Origin: Bathynomus jamesi
Lineage: Eukaryota > Arthropoda > Malacostraca > Isopoda > Cirolanidae
Assembly (NCBI GenBank): GCA_023014485.1
Contig: JAJOZX010005517.1
Location: 38,501-102,500, forward strand
Length of the DNA: 64,000 bases
Direction: 5' to 3'
The stretch's first letter is position 1; the number at the start of each line of letters is the position of its first letter. The notes beneath the pieces were generated by a model. It saw nothing but the letters and a program-made list of their open reading frames with translations, was not told the origin of the DNA and searched no databases. Both the position numbers and the translations under genes were made by a program. Shown here piece by piece: positions 1 to 10,640 of the stretch.

Positions 1-360
1 AACAATTGGATTAGTTCACACATATTTGTTAATTTTAGAGCCTTTTTAATGCTCCCCATCTGTCTCTGGCTGTATCCAATACATTCGGATTCGTTTTGAC
101 AAGAGTGTGAAACTTCATGTATTCCGATTGGCTGATGTTTGTCTGACGCTAACTAAAGGACATATCTAATTGATTCTTTGTGGGTGTGAATTTTGGGACC
201 TTCTTATTGGTTCATATTTGGGTGTGGCTAAACTTTCGATATTCTAATTGGTTCACATATATTTGTTAATTTTAAAGCTTTTTCAATGCTCCTCATCTGT
301 TTCTGGCTGTATCTAATACATTCGGATTCGTTTTGACGAGAGTGTGAAACTTTATGTATT

Positions 361-372
361 CTGATTGGCTGA
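361..372 (-). promoter_or_regulatory. CCAAT box with NF-Y-like context, representative of every monomer
   Basis: The minus strand of 361-372 reads TCAGCCAATCAG, which fits the NF-Y consensus RRCCAATSRS well. The equivalent B site (about 124-135) reads CAGCCAATCGG. The site sits at the same place in nearly every monomer of both arrays and survives in the diverged edge. The sequence match is direct; binding in vivo is unknown. Confidence 0.4.
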
Positions 373-412
373 TATTTGTCTGACGCTAACGAGGGCACAT
401 GTCTAATTGGTT

Positions 413-428
413 TTCACGTGGGTGTGAA
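413..428. promoter_or_regulatory. E-box inside a T-box-like inverted repeat, representative site
   Basis: The 16-bp string TTCACGTGGGTGTGAA contains the E-box CACGTG at 415-420. It also forms an inverted repeat of TTCAC and GTGAA around six bases. GGGTGTGAA resembles a T-box half-site (AGGTGTGA). The site recurs once per A monomer, sometimes mutated to TTCAAGTG or TTCTCGTG. Function is speculative. Confidence 0.25.
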
Positions 429-484
429 TTTTGGACCCTTCCCATTGGCTCATATTTGGGTGTGGCTAAACATTGGATATTCTA

Positions 485-555
485 ATTGATTCGCATGTGG
501 GTGTGTATGTTAATCTCTTGATTGGTCTTCATTTAGGTGTGTTTATATAAAAACA
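485..555 (+). repeat. Representative linker between A and B (71 bp)
   Basis: This linker consists of two subrepeats of about 36 bp that begin ATTGATTCGCATGTGGGTGT and ATTGGTCTTCATTTAGGTGT. It ends in GTTTATATAAAAACA just before the next B. The minus strand therefore reads TATATAAA at 542-549, a canonical TATA-box string. Other linkers read TTTATGTAG here and lack it. The linker marks the dimer boundary, because it normally lies between A and B but not between B and A. Confidence 0.9.
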
Positions 556-797
556 ATTGGATTAGTTCACACATATTTGTTAATTTTAGAGCCTTTTTTA
601 TGCTCCCCATCTGTCTCTTGCTGTATCCAATACATCCGGATTCGTTTTGACAAGAGTGTGAAACTTCATGTATTCCGATTGGCTGAGTTTGTCTGACGCT
701 AACTAAAGGACATATCTAATTGATTCTCATGTGGGTGTGAATTTTGGGACCTTCTTATTGGTTCATATTTGGGTGTGGCTAAACTTTCGATATTCTA
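556..797 (+). repeat. Representative B monomer (242 bp)
   Basis: This is the type B monomer. It is homologous to A along its length but carries a few extra bases at the start (ATTGGATTAGTTCACACATA). Diagnostic B states are TTTTAGAGCC, GCTCCCCATCTGTCTC, GTATCCAATAC, GACAAGAGTG, CTTCATGTATTCCG, CTAACTAAAGGACATATC and GACCTTCTTATTGG. It joins the following A directly with no linker. Confidence 0.9.
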
Positions 798-1035
798 ATT
801 AGTTCACATATATTTGTTAATTTTAAAGCTTTTTCAATGCTCGTCATCTGTTTCTGGCTGTATCTAATACATTCGGAATCGTTTTGACGAGAGTGTCAAA
901 CTTTATGTATTCTGATTGGCTGATATTTGTCTGACGCTAACGAAGTCACATGGCTAATTGGTTTTCACGTGGGTGTGAATTTTGAACCCTTCCCATTGGC
1001 TCATATTTGGGTGTGGCTAAACATTGGATATTCTA

Positions 1036-1146
1036 ATTGATTCGCATGTGGGTGTGTATATGTTAATCTCTTGATTGGTCTTCATTTAGGTGTGTATATG
1101 TTAATCTCTTGATTGGTCTTCATTTAGGTGTCTTTATATAGAAACA
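1036..1146 (+). repeat. Extended linker with a tandem 38-bp duplication
   Basis: This linker is 111 bp because the 38-bp segment GTGTGTATATGTTAATCTCT...CATTTAG is present twice, exactly, at 1052-1089 and 1090-1127. The same doubled linker recurs near 2.2, 3.4, 4.0, 5.1, 5.7, 9.1, 13.0, 17.2, 19.7 and 29.4 kb and, in reverse, near 42.8, 46.4, 49.7, 50.8 and 53.9 kb. It turns the 551-bp unit into one of about 590 bp. Confidence 0.9.
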
Positions 1147-3188
1147 ATTGGATTAGTTCACACATATTTGTTAATTTTAGAGCCTTTTTAATGCTCCCCA
1201 TCTGTCTCTGGCTGTATCCAATACATTCGGATTCGTTTTGACAAGAGTGTGAAACTTCATGTATTCCGATTGGCTGATGTTTGTCTGACGCTAACTAAAG
1301 GACATATCTAATTGATTCTCATGTGGGTGTGAATTTTGGGACCTTCTTATTGGTTCATATTTGGTTGTGGCTAAACTTTCGATATTCTAATTGGTTCACA
1401 TATATTTGTTAATTTTAAAGCTTTTCAATGCTCCTCATCTGTTTCTGGCTGTATCTAATACATTCGGATTCGTTTTACGAGAGTGTGAAACTTTATGTAT
1501 TCTGATTGGCTGACATTTGTCTGACGCTAACGAAGGCACATGTCTAATTGGTTTTCACGTGGGTGTGAATTTTGGACTCTTCCCATTGGCTCATATTTGG
1601 GTGTGGCTAAACATTGGATATTCTAATTGATTCGCATGTGGGTGTGTATATGTTAATCTCTTGATTGGCTTCATTTAGGTGTGTTTATGTAGAAACAATT
1701 GGATTAGTTCACACATATTTGTTAATTTTAGAGCCTTTTTATGCTCCCCATCTGTCTCTGGCTGTATCCAATACATTCTGATTCGTTTTGACAAGAGTGT
1801 GAAACTTCATGTATTCCGATTGGCTGATGTTTGTCTGACGCTAACTAAAGGACATATCTAATTGATTGTCATGTGGGTGTGAATTTTGGGACCTTCTTAT
1901 TGGTTCATATTTGGGTGTGGCTAAACTTTCGATATTCTAATTGGTTCACATATATTTGTTAATTTTAAAGCTTTTTCAATGCTCCTCATCTGTTTCTGGC
2001 TGTATCTAATACATTCGGATTCGTTTTGACGAGAGTGTGAAACTTTATGTATTCTGATTGGCTGATATTTGTCTGACGCTAACGAAGTCACATGCTAATT
2101 GGTTTTCACGTGTGTGTGAATTTTGACCCTTCCCATTGGCTCATATTTGGGTGTGGCTAAACATTGGATATTCTAATTGATTCGCATGTGGGTGTGTATA
2201 TGTTAATCTCTTGATTGGTCTTCATTTAGGTGTGTATATGTTAATCTCTTGATTGGTCTTCATTTAGTGTGTTTATATAGAAACAATTGGATTAGTTCAC
2301 ACATATTTGTTAATTTTAGAGCCTTTTTTATGCTCCCCATCTGTCTCTGCTGTATCCAATACATTCGGATTCGTTTTGACAAGAGTGTGAAACTTCATGT
2401 ATTCCGATTGGCTGATGTTTGTCTGACGCTAACTAAAGGACATATCTAATTGATTCTCATGTGGGTGTGAATTTTGGGACCTTCTTATTGGTTCATATTT
2501 GGTGTGGCTAAACTTTCGATATTCTAATTGGTTCACATATATTTGTTAATTTTAAAGCTTTTCAATGCTCCTCATCTGTTTCTGGCTGTATCTAATACAT
2601 TCGGATTCGTTTTGACGAGAGTGTGAAACTTTATGTATTCTGATTGGCTGATATTTGTCTGACGCTAACGAAGGCACGTCTAATTGGTTTTCACGTGGGT
2701 GTGAATTTTGGACCCTTCCCATTGGCTCATATTTGGGTGTGGCTAAACATTGGATATTCTAATTGATTCGCATGTGGGTGTGTATATGTTAATCTCTTGA
2801 TTGGTCTTCATTTAGGTGTGTTTATAGAAAAATTGGATTAGTTCACACATATTTGTTAATTTTAGAGCCTTTTTATGCTCCCCATCTGTCTCTGGCTGCA
2901 TCCAATACATCGTACTCGTTTTACGAGAGTGTGAAACTTCATGTATTCCGATTGGCTGAAGTTTGTCTGACCTAACTAAAGGACATATCTATTGATTCTC
3001 ATGTGGGTGTGAATTTTGGGACCTTCTTATTGGTTCATATTTGGGTGTGGCTAAACATTGGATATTCTAATTGATTCGAATGTGGGTGTGTATATGTTAA
3101 TCTCTTGGTCTTCATTTAGGTGTGTATATGTTAATCTCTTGATTGGTCTTCATTTAGTTGGTTTATATAGAAACAATTGGATTAGTTC

Positions 3189-3244
3189 ACACATATTGTC
3201 TGCATCCAATACATCGTCACACATATTTGGCGCATCCAATACAT
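3189..3244 (+). repeat. Scrambled B monomer with a local ~30-bp duplication
   Basis: The 5' part of this B monomer is replaced by two imperfect copies of a CACACATATT...GCATCCAATACATC segment. The normal TTAATTTTAGAGCC to GTCTCTGG portion is missing. It looks like a deletion followed by slippage duplication within one unit. Confidence 0.75.
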
Positions 3245-3474
3245 CCGTACTCGTTTTGACGAGAGTGTGAAACTTCATGTATTCCGATTTGCTGAAGTTT
3301 GTCTGACGCTAACTAAAGGACATATATAGTTGATTCTCATGTGGGTGTGAATTTTGGGACCATCTTATTGGTTCATATTTGGGTGTGGCTAAACATTGGA
3401 TATTCTAATTGATTCGAATGTGGGTGTGTATATGTTAATCTCTTGATTGGTCTTCATTTAGGTGTGTATATGTT

Positions 3475-3500
3475 AATCTCTTTTATGCCTTTTTTATGCT
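3475..3500 (+). repeat. Linker-to-B deletion junction
   Basis: The second 38-bp linker copy stops after GTTAATCTC and continues straight into TTTTATGCCTTTTTTATGC of a B monomer. The rest of the linker and the first ~40 bp of B are lost. T-rich sequence at the join could have provided microhomology. Confidence 0.75.
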
Positions 3501-6500
3501 CCCAATCTATCTCTGGCTGCATCCAATATATCCGTATCGTTTTGACGAAAGTGTGAAACTTCATGTATTCCGATTGGCTGAAGTTTGTCTGACGCTAACT
3601 AAAGGACATATCTAGTTGATTCTCATGTGGGTGTGAATTTTGGGACCTTCTTATTGGTTCATATTTGGGTGTGGCTAAACTTTCGATATTCTAATTGGTT
3701 CACATATATTGTTAATTTTAAAGCTTTTTCAATGCTCCTCATCTGTTTCTGGCTGTATCTAATACATTCGGATTCGTTTTGACGAGAGTGTCAAACTTTA
3801 TGTATTCTGATTGGCTGATATTTGTCTGACGCTAACGAAGTCACATGGCTAATTGGTTTTCAGTGGGTGTGAATTTTGAAACACTTCCCATTGGCTCATA
3901 TTTGGGTGAGGCTAAACATTGGATATTCTAATTGATTCTCATGGGTGTGTATATGTTAATCTCTTGATTGGTCTTCATTTAGGTGTGTATATGTTAATCT
4001 CTTGATTGGTCTTCATTTAGGTGTCTTTATATAGAAACAATTGGATTAGTTCACACATATTTGTTAATTTTAGAGCCTTTTAATGCTCCCCATCTGTCTC
4101 TGGCTGTATCCAATACATTCGGATTCGTTTTGACAAGAGTGTGAAACTTCATGTATTCCGATTGGCTGATGTTTGTCTGACGCTAACTATAGGACATATC
4201 TAATTGATTCTCATGTGGGTGTGAATTTTGGGACCTTCTTATTGGTTCATATTTGGTTGTGGCTAAACTTTCGATATTCTAATTGGTTCACATATATTTG
4301 TTAATTTTAAAGCCTTTTCAATGCTCCTCATCTGTTTCTGGCTGTATCTAATACATTCGGATTCGTTTTAACGAGGGTGTGAAACTTTATGTATTCTGAT
4401 TGGCTAATATTTGTCTGACGCAAACGAAGGCACATGTCTAATTGGTTTTCACGTGGGTGTGAATTTTGGACTCTTCCCATTGGCTCATACTTGGGTGTGG
4501 CTAAACATTGAATATTCTAATTGATTCGCATGTGGGTGTGTATATGTTAATTTCTTGATTGGTCTTCATTTAGGTGTGTTTATGTAGAAACAATTGGATT
4601 AGATCACACATATTTGTTAATTTTAGAGCTTTTTTTATGCTCCCCATCTCTCTCTGGCTGTATCCAATACATTCTGATTCTTTTTGACAAGAGTGTGAAA
4701 CTTCATGTATTCAGATTGGCTGATGTTTTTTCTGAGGCTAACTAAAGGACATATGTAATTGATTCTCATGTGGGTGTGAATTTTGGGACCTTCTTATTGG
4801 TTCATATTAAGTTGTTGCTAAACTTTCGATATTCTAATTGGTTCACATATATTTGTTAATTTTAAAGCTTTTTCAATGCTCGTCATCTGTTTCTGGCTGT
4901 ATCTAATACATTCGGAATCGTTTTGACGAGAGTGTCAAACTTTATGTATTCTGATTCGCTGATATTTGTCTGACGCTAAAGAAGTCACATGGCTAATTGG
5001 TTTTCACGTGGGTGTGAATTTTGAACCCTTCCCATTGCCTCATATTTGGGTGTGGCTAAACATTGGATATTCTAATTGATTCGCACGTGGGTGTGTATAT
5101 GTTAATCTCTTGATTGGTCTTCATTTAGGTGTGTATATGTTAATCTCTTGATTGGTCTTCATTTAGGTGTGTTTATATAGAAACAATTTTATTAGTTAAC
5201 ACATATTTGTTAATTTTAGAGCCTTTTTAATGCTCCCCATCTGTCTCTGGCTGTATCCAATACATTCGGATTCGTTTTGACACGAGTGTGAAACTTCATG
5301 TATTCCGATAGGCTGATGTTTGTCTGAGGCTAACTAAAGGACATATGTAATTGATTCTCATGTGGGTGTGAATTTTGGGACCTTCTTATTGGTTCATATT
5401 TGGGTGTGGCTAAACTTTCGATATTCTAATTAGTTCACATATATTTGTTAATTTTAAAGCTTTTTCAATGCTCGTCATCTGTTTCTGGCTGTATCTAATA
5501 CATTCGGAATCGTTTTGACGAGAGTGTCAAACTTTATGTATTCTGATTGGCTGATATTTGTTTGACGCTAAAGAAGTCACATGGCTAATTGGTTTTCACG
5601 TGGGTTTGAATTTTGAACCCTTCCCATTGCCTCATATTTGGGTGTGGCTAAACATTGGATATTCTAATTGATTCGCATGTGGGTGTGTATATGTTAATCT
5701 CTTGATTGGTCTTCATTTAGGTGTGTATATGTTAATCTCTTGATTGATCTTCATTTAGGTGTGTTTATATAGAAACAATTGGATTTGTTCACACATATTT
5801 GTTAATTTTAGAGCCTTTTTAATGCTCCCCATCTGTCTCTGGCTGTATCCAATACATTCGGATTCGTTTTGACAAGAGTGTGAAACTTCATGTATTCCGA
5901 TTGGCTGATGTTTGTCTGACGCTAACTAAAGGACATATCTAATTGATTCTCATGTGGGTGTGAATTTTAGGACCTTCTTATTGGTTCATATTTGGGTGTG
6001 GCTAAACTTTCGATATTTTAATTAGTTCACCTGTATTTGATAATTTTAAAGCTTTTTCAATGCTCCTCATCTGTTTCTGGCTGTATGTAAAACTTTCGGA
6101 TTCGTTTTGACGAGAGTGTGAAACTTTATGTATTCTGATTGGCTGATATTTGTCTGACGCTAACGAGGGCACATGTCTAATTGGTTTTCACGTGGGTGTG
6201 AATTTTGGACCCTTCCCATTGGCTCATATTTGGGTGTGGCTAAACATTGGATATTCTAATTGATTCGCATGTGGGTGTGTATATGTTAATCTCTTGATTG
6301 GTCTTTATTTAGGTGTGTTTATATAGAAACAATTGGATTAGTTCACTCATATTTGTTAATTTTAGAGCCTTTTTAATGCTCCCCATCTGTCTCTTGCTGT
6401 ATCCAATACATTCTGATTCGTTTTGACAAGAGTGTGAAACTTCATGTATTCAGATTGGCTGAAATTTGTCTGACGCTAACTAAAGGACATATCTAATTGA

Positions 6501-6810
6501 TTCTCATGTGGGTGTGAAACTTGGGACCTTCTTATTGGTTCCTATTTGGGTGTGGCTAAACTTTCGATATTCTAATTGGTTCACATATATTTGTTAATTT
6601 TAAAGCTTTTTCAATGCTCCTCATCTGTTTCTGGCTGTATCTAATACTTTCAGATTCGTTTTGACGAGAGTGTGAAACTTTATGTATTCTGATTGGCTGA
6701 TATTTGTCTGACGCTAACGAGGGCACATGTCTAATTGGTTTCCTCGTCGGTGTGAATTTTGGACCCTTCCCATTGGCTCATATTTGGGTGTAGCTAAACA
6801 TTGGATATTC

Positions 6811-6840
6811 TATTTGATTCGCATGAGGGTGTGAAATTTG
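6811..6840 (+). repeat. Linker-to-B fusion junction that skips most of a B monomer
   Basis: The linker start TTTGATTCGCATGAGGGTGT runs directly into GAAATTTGGGACCTTC, which belongs to the 3' part of B. The join lies in the shared ATTGATTC.CATG.GGGTGTG subrepeat, so it is an out-of-register recombination between subrepeats. The same type of join occurs near 10,807, 15,812, 24,158, 33,361 and 37,045. Confidence 0.8.
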
Positions 6841-7999
6841 GGACCTTCTTATTGGTTCTTATTTGGGTGTGGCTAAACTTTCGATATTCTAATTGGTTCA
6901 CAAATATTTGTTAATTTTAAAGCTTTTTCAATGCTCCTCATCTGTTTCTGGCTGTATCTAATACTTTCAGATTCGTTTTGACGAGTGTGTGAAACTTTAT
7001 GTATTCTGATTGGCTGATATTTGTCTGACGCTAACGAGGGCACATGGCTAATTGGTTTTCTCGTGGGTGTGAATTTTGGACCCTTCCTATTGGCTCATAT
7101 TTGGGTGGTGCTAAACATTGGATATTCTAATTGATTCGCATGTGGGTGTGTATATGTTAATCTCTTGATTGGTCTTCATTTAGGTGTGTTTATATAGAAA
7201 CAATTGGATTAGTTCACACATATTTGTTAATTTTATATCCTTTTTAATGCTCCCCATCTGTCTCTTGGTGTATCCAATACTTTCTGATTCGTTTTGACAA
7301 GAGTGTGAAACTTCATGTATTCCGATTGGCTGATGTTTGTCTGACGCTAACTAAAGGACATATCTAATTGATTCTCATGTGGGTGTGAATTTTGGGACCT
7401 TCTTATTGGTTCATATTTGGGTGTGGCTAAACTTTCGATATTCTAATTGGTTCACATATATTTGTTAATTTTAAAGCTTTTTCAATGCTCCTCATCTGTT
7501 TCTGGCTGTATCTAATACTTTCAGATTCGTTTTGACGAGAGTGTGAAACTTTATGTATTCTGATTGGCTGATATTTGTCTGACGCTAACGAGGGCACATG
7601 TCTAATTGGTTTTCTCGTGTGTGTGAATTTTGGACCCCTCCCATTGGCTCATATTTGGGTGTAGCTAAACATTGGATATTCTAATTGATTCGCATGTGGG
7701 TGTGTATATGTTAATCTCTTGATTGTTCTTCATTTAGGTGTGTTTATATAGAAACAATTGGATTAGTTCACACATATTTGTTAATTTTAGATCCTTTTTA
7801 ATGCTCCCCATCTGTCTCTTGCTGTATCCAATATATTCTGATTCGTTTTGACAAGAGTGTGAAACTTCATGTATTCCGATTGGCTGATGTTTGTCTGACG
7901 CTAACTAAAGGACATATCTAATTGATTCTCATGTGGGTGTGAATTTTGGGACCTTCTTATTGGTTCATATTTGGGTGTGGCTAAACTTTCGATATTCTA

Positions 8000-8236
8000 A
8001 TTGGTTCACATATATTTGTTAATTTTAAAGCTTTTTCAATGCTCCTCATCTGTTTCTGGCTGTATCTAATACATTCTGATTCGTTTTGACAAGAGTGTGA
8101 AACTTCATGTATTCCGATTGGCTGTGTTTGTCTGACGCTAACTAAAGGACATATCTAATTGATTCTCATGTGGGTGTGAATTTTGGGACCTTCTTGTTGG
8201 TTCATATTTGGGTGTGGCTAAACTTTCGATATTCTA
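8000..8236 (+). repeat. A/B hybrid monomer making a linkerless trimer
   Basis: The monomer starts with A states (AAGCTTTTTCAATGCTCCTC, TATCTAATAC). It switches to B states (CTGATTCG, GACAAGAGTG, TTCATGTATTCCG, CTAACTAAAGG) around 8,060-8,090. The next monomer is A again, so B, hybrid and A follow one another without a linker. This is a crossover or conversion product and is copied in the second 3.98-kb block. Confidence 0.8.
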
Positions 8237-10640
8237 ATTGGTTCACATATATTTGTTAATTTTAAAGCTTTTTCAATGCTCCTCATCTGTTTCTGGCTGT
8301 ATATAATACATTCGGATTCGTTTTGACGAGAGTGTGAAACTTTTTGTATTCTGATTGGCTAACATTTGTCTGACGCAAACGAAGGCACATATCTAATTGG
8401 TTTTCACGTGGGTGTGAATTTTGGACTCTTCCCATTGGCTCACATTTGGGTGTGGCTAAACATTGGATATTCTAATTGATTCGCATGTGGGTGTGTATAT
8501 GTTAATCTCTTGATTGGTCTTCATTTAGGTGTGTTTATATAGAGACAATTGGATTAGTTCACACATATTTGTTAATTTTAGAGCCTTTTTTATGCTCCCC
8601 ATCTGTCTCTTGCTGTATCCTATACATCCGGATTCGTTTTGACAAGAGTGTGAAACTTCATGTTTTCCGATTGGCTGATGTTTGTCTGACGCTAACTAAA
8701 GGACATATCTAATTGATTCTCATGTGGGTGTGAAATTTGGGTCCTTCTTATTGGTTCTTATTTGGGTGTGGCTAAACTTTCGATATTCTAATTGGTTCCA
8801 TATATTTGTTAATTTTAAAGCTTTTTCAATGCTCCTCATCTGTTTCTGGCTGTATCTAATACATTCGGAATCGTTTTGACGAGAGTGTCAAACTTTATGT
8901 ATTCTGATTGGCTGATATTTGTCTGACGCTAAAGAAGTCACATGGCTAATTGGTTTTCACGTGGGTGTGAATTTTGAAACCTTCCCATTGCCTCATATTT
9001 GGGTGTGGCTAAACATTGGATATTCTCATTGATTCGCATGTGGGTGTGTATATGTTAATCTCTTGATTGGTCTTCATTTAGGTGTGTATATGTTAATCTC
9101 TTGATTGGTCTTCATTTAGGTGTGTTTATATAGAAACAATTTTATTAGTTCACACATATTTGTTAATTTTAGAGCCTTTTTAATGCTCCCCATCTGTCTC
9201 TGGCTGTATCCAATACATTCGGATTCGTTTTGACACGAGTGTGAAACTTCATGTATTCCGATTGGCTGATGTTTGTCTGAAGCTAACTAAAGGACATATC
9301 TAATTGATTCTCATGTGGGTGTGAATTTTGGGACCTTCTTATTGGTTCATATTTGGGTGTGGCTAAACTTTCGATATTCTAATTGGTTCACATATATTTG
9401 TTAATTTTAAAGCTTTTTCAATGCTCCTCATCTGTTTCTGGTTGTATCTAATACATTCGGATTCGTTTTGACGAGAGTGTGAAACTTTATGTATTCTGAT
9501 TGGCTGATATTTGTTTGACGCTAACGAGGGCACATGTCTAAATTGTTTTCACGTGGGTGTGAATTTTGGACCCTTCCCATTGGCTCATATTTGGGTGTGG
9601 CTAAACATTGGATATTCTAATTCATTCGCATGTGGGTGTGTGTATGTTAATCTCTTGATTGATCTTCATTTACGTGTGTATATGTTAATCTCTTGATTGG
9701 TCTTCATTTAGTTGTGTTTATATAGAAACAATTGGATTAGTTCACACATATTTCTTAATTTTAGAGCCTTTTTAATGCTCCCCATCTGTCTCTGGCTGTA
9801 TCCAATACATTCTGATTCGTTTTGACAAGAGTGTAAAACTTCATGTATTCCGATTGGCTGTGTTTGTCTGACGCTAACTAAAGGACATATCTAATTGATT
9901 CTCATGTGGGTGTGAATTTTGGGACCTTCTTTTTGGTTCATATTTGGGTGTGGCTAAACTTTCGATATTCTAATTGGTTCACATATATTTGTTAATTTTA
10001 AAGCTTTTTCAATGCTCCTCATCTGTTTCTGGCTGTATATAATACATTCGGATTCGTTTTGACGAGAGTGTGAAACTTTTTGTATTCTGATTGGCTAACA
10101 TTTGTCTGAAGCTAACGAAGGCGTCTAATTGGTTTTCATGTGGGTGTGAATTTTGGACTCTTCCCATTGCCTCATATTTGAGTGTGGCTAAACATTGGAT
10201 ATTCTAATTGATTAGCACGTGGGTGTGTATATGTTAATCTCTTGATTGGTCTTCATTTAGTTGTGTATATGTTAATCTCTTGATTGGTCTTCATTTAGGT
10301 GTGTTTATATAGAAACAATTTTATTATTTCACACATATTTGTTAATTTTAGAGCCTTTTTAATGCTCCCCATCTGTCTCTGGCTGTATCGAATACATTCG
10401 GATTCGTTTTGACACGAGTGTGAAACTTCATGTATTCCGATTGGCTGATGTTTGTCTGACGCTAACTAAAGGACATATCTAATTGATTCTCATTTGGGTG
10501 TGAATTTTAGGACCTTCTTATTGGTTCATATTTGGGTGTGGCTAAACTTTCGATATTTTAATTGGTTCACCTGTATTTGTTAATATTAAAGCTTTTTCAA
10601 TGCTCCTCATCTGTTTCTGGCTGTATGTAATACTTTCGGA

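Larger units (their letters stand above)
247..484 (+). repeat. Representative A monomer (238 bp)
   Basis: This is the type A monomer of the first complete unit. It starts ATTGGTTCACATATATTTG and ends TTGGATATTCTA. Its last 121 bp divide into three subrepeats of 42, 38 and 41 bp, each beginning ATTGG. The first 117 bp is about three more diverged subrepeat lengths. Diagnostic differences from B are AAGCTTTTTCAATGCTCCTC, GTATCTAATAC, TTTATGTATTCTGATTGG and CCCTTCCCATTGGCTC. The 238-bp length recurs exactly at 54.1-54.8 kb and 58.4-58.9 kb, so 238 bp is the basic monomer length. Confidence 0.9.
6660..10640 (+). repeat. Tandem ~3.98-kb block duplication, copy 1
   Basis: This multi-unit block is repeated immediately downstream. 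Shared private variants include TTTCCTCGTCGG (about 6,739 and 10,725), a GCATGAGGG fused junction (6,821 and 10,807), TTTTATATCC in a B monomer (about 7,231 and 11,217), a B-type hybrid monomer at 8,000-8,236 and its counterpart near 12.0 kb, and TTTACGTGTG in a linker (about 9,670 and 13,644). Offsets run from 3,986 down to about 3,965 because the second copy has lost single bases. The block spans about seven dimer units. Confidence 0.85.

Noticed and set aside
95..115. CENP-B box
   Set aside because: TTCGTTTTGACAAGAG and TTCGTTTTGACGAGAG share the TTCG start but lack the A and CGGG positions of the core NTTCGNNNNANNCGGGN. I saw no better match, so a centromeric role cannot be argued from this motif.
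1..120. Telomeric repeats
   Set aside because: No TTAGGG- or TTAGG-type tandem runs occur. GGGTGTG is part of the satellite subrepeat.
1679..1861. Short ORFs of 60-88 codons throughout the array (for example 1,679-1,861, 9,511-9,696, 15,696-15,884, 47,063-47,248, 58,903-59,169)
   Set aside because: They are the same few frames of the repeat recurring wherever indels happen not to break them. They are not preserved between units, occur on both strands, and have no protein-like features beyond the repeat itself.
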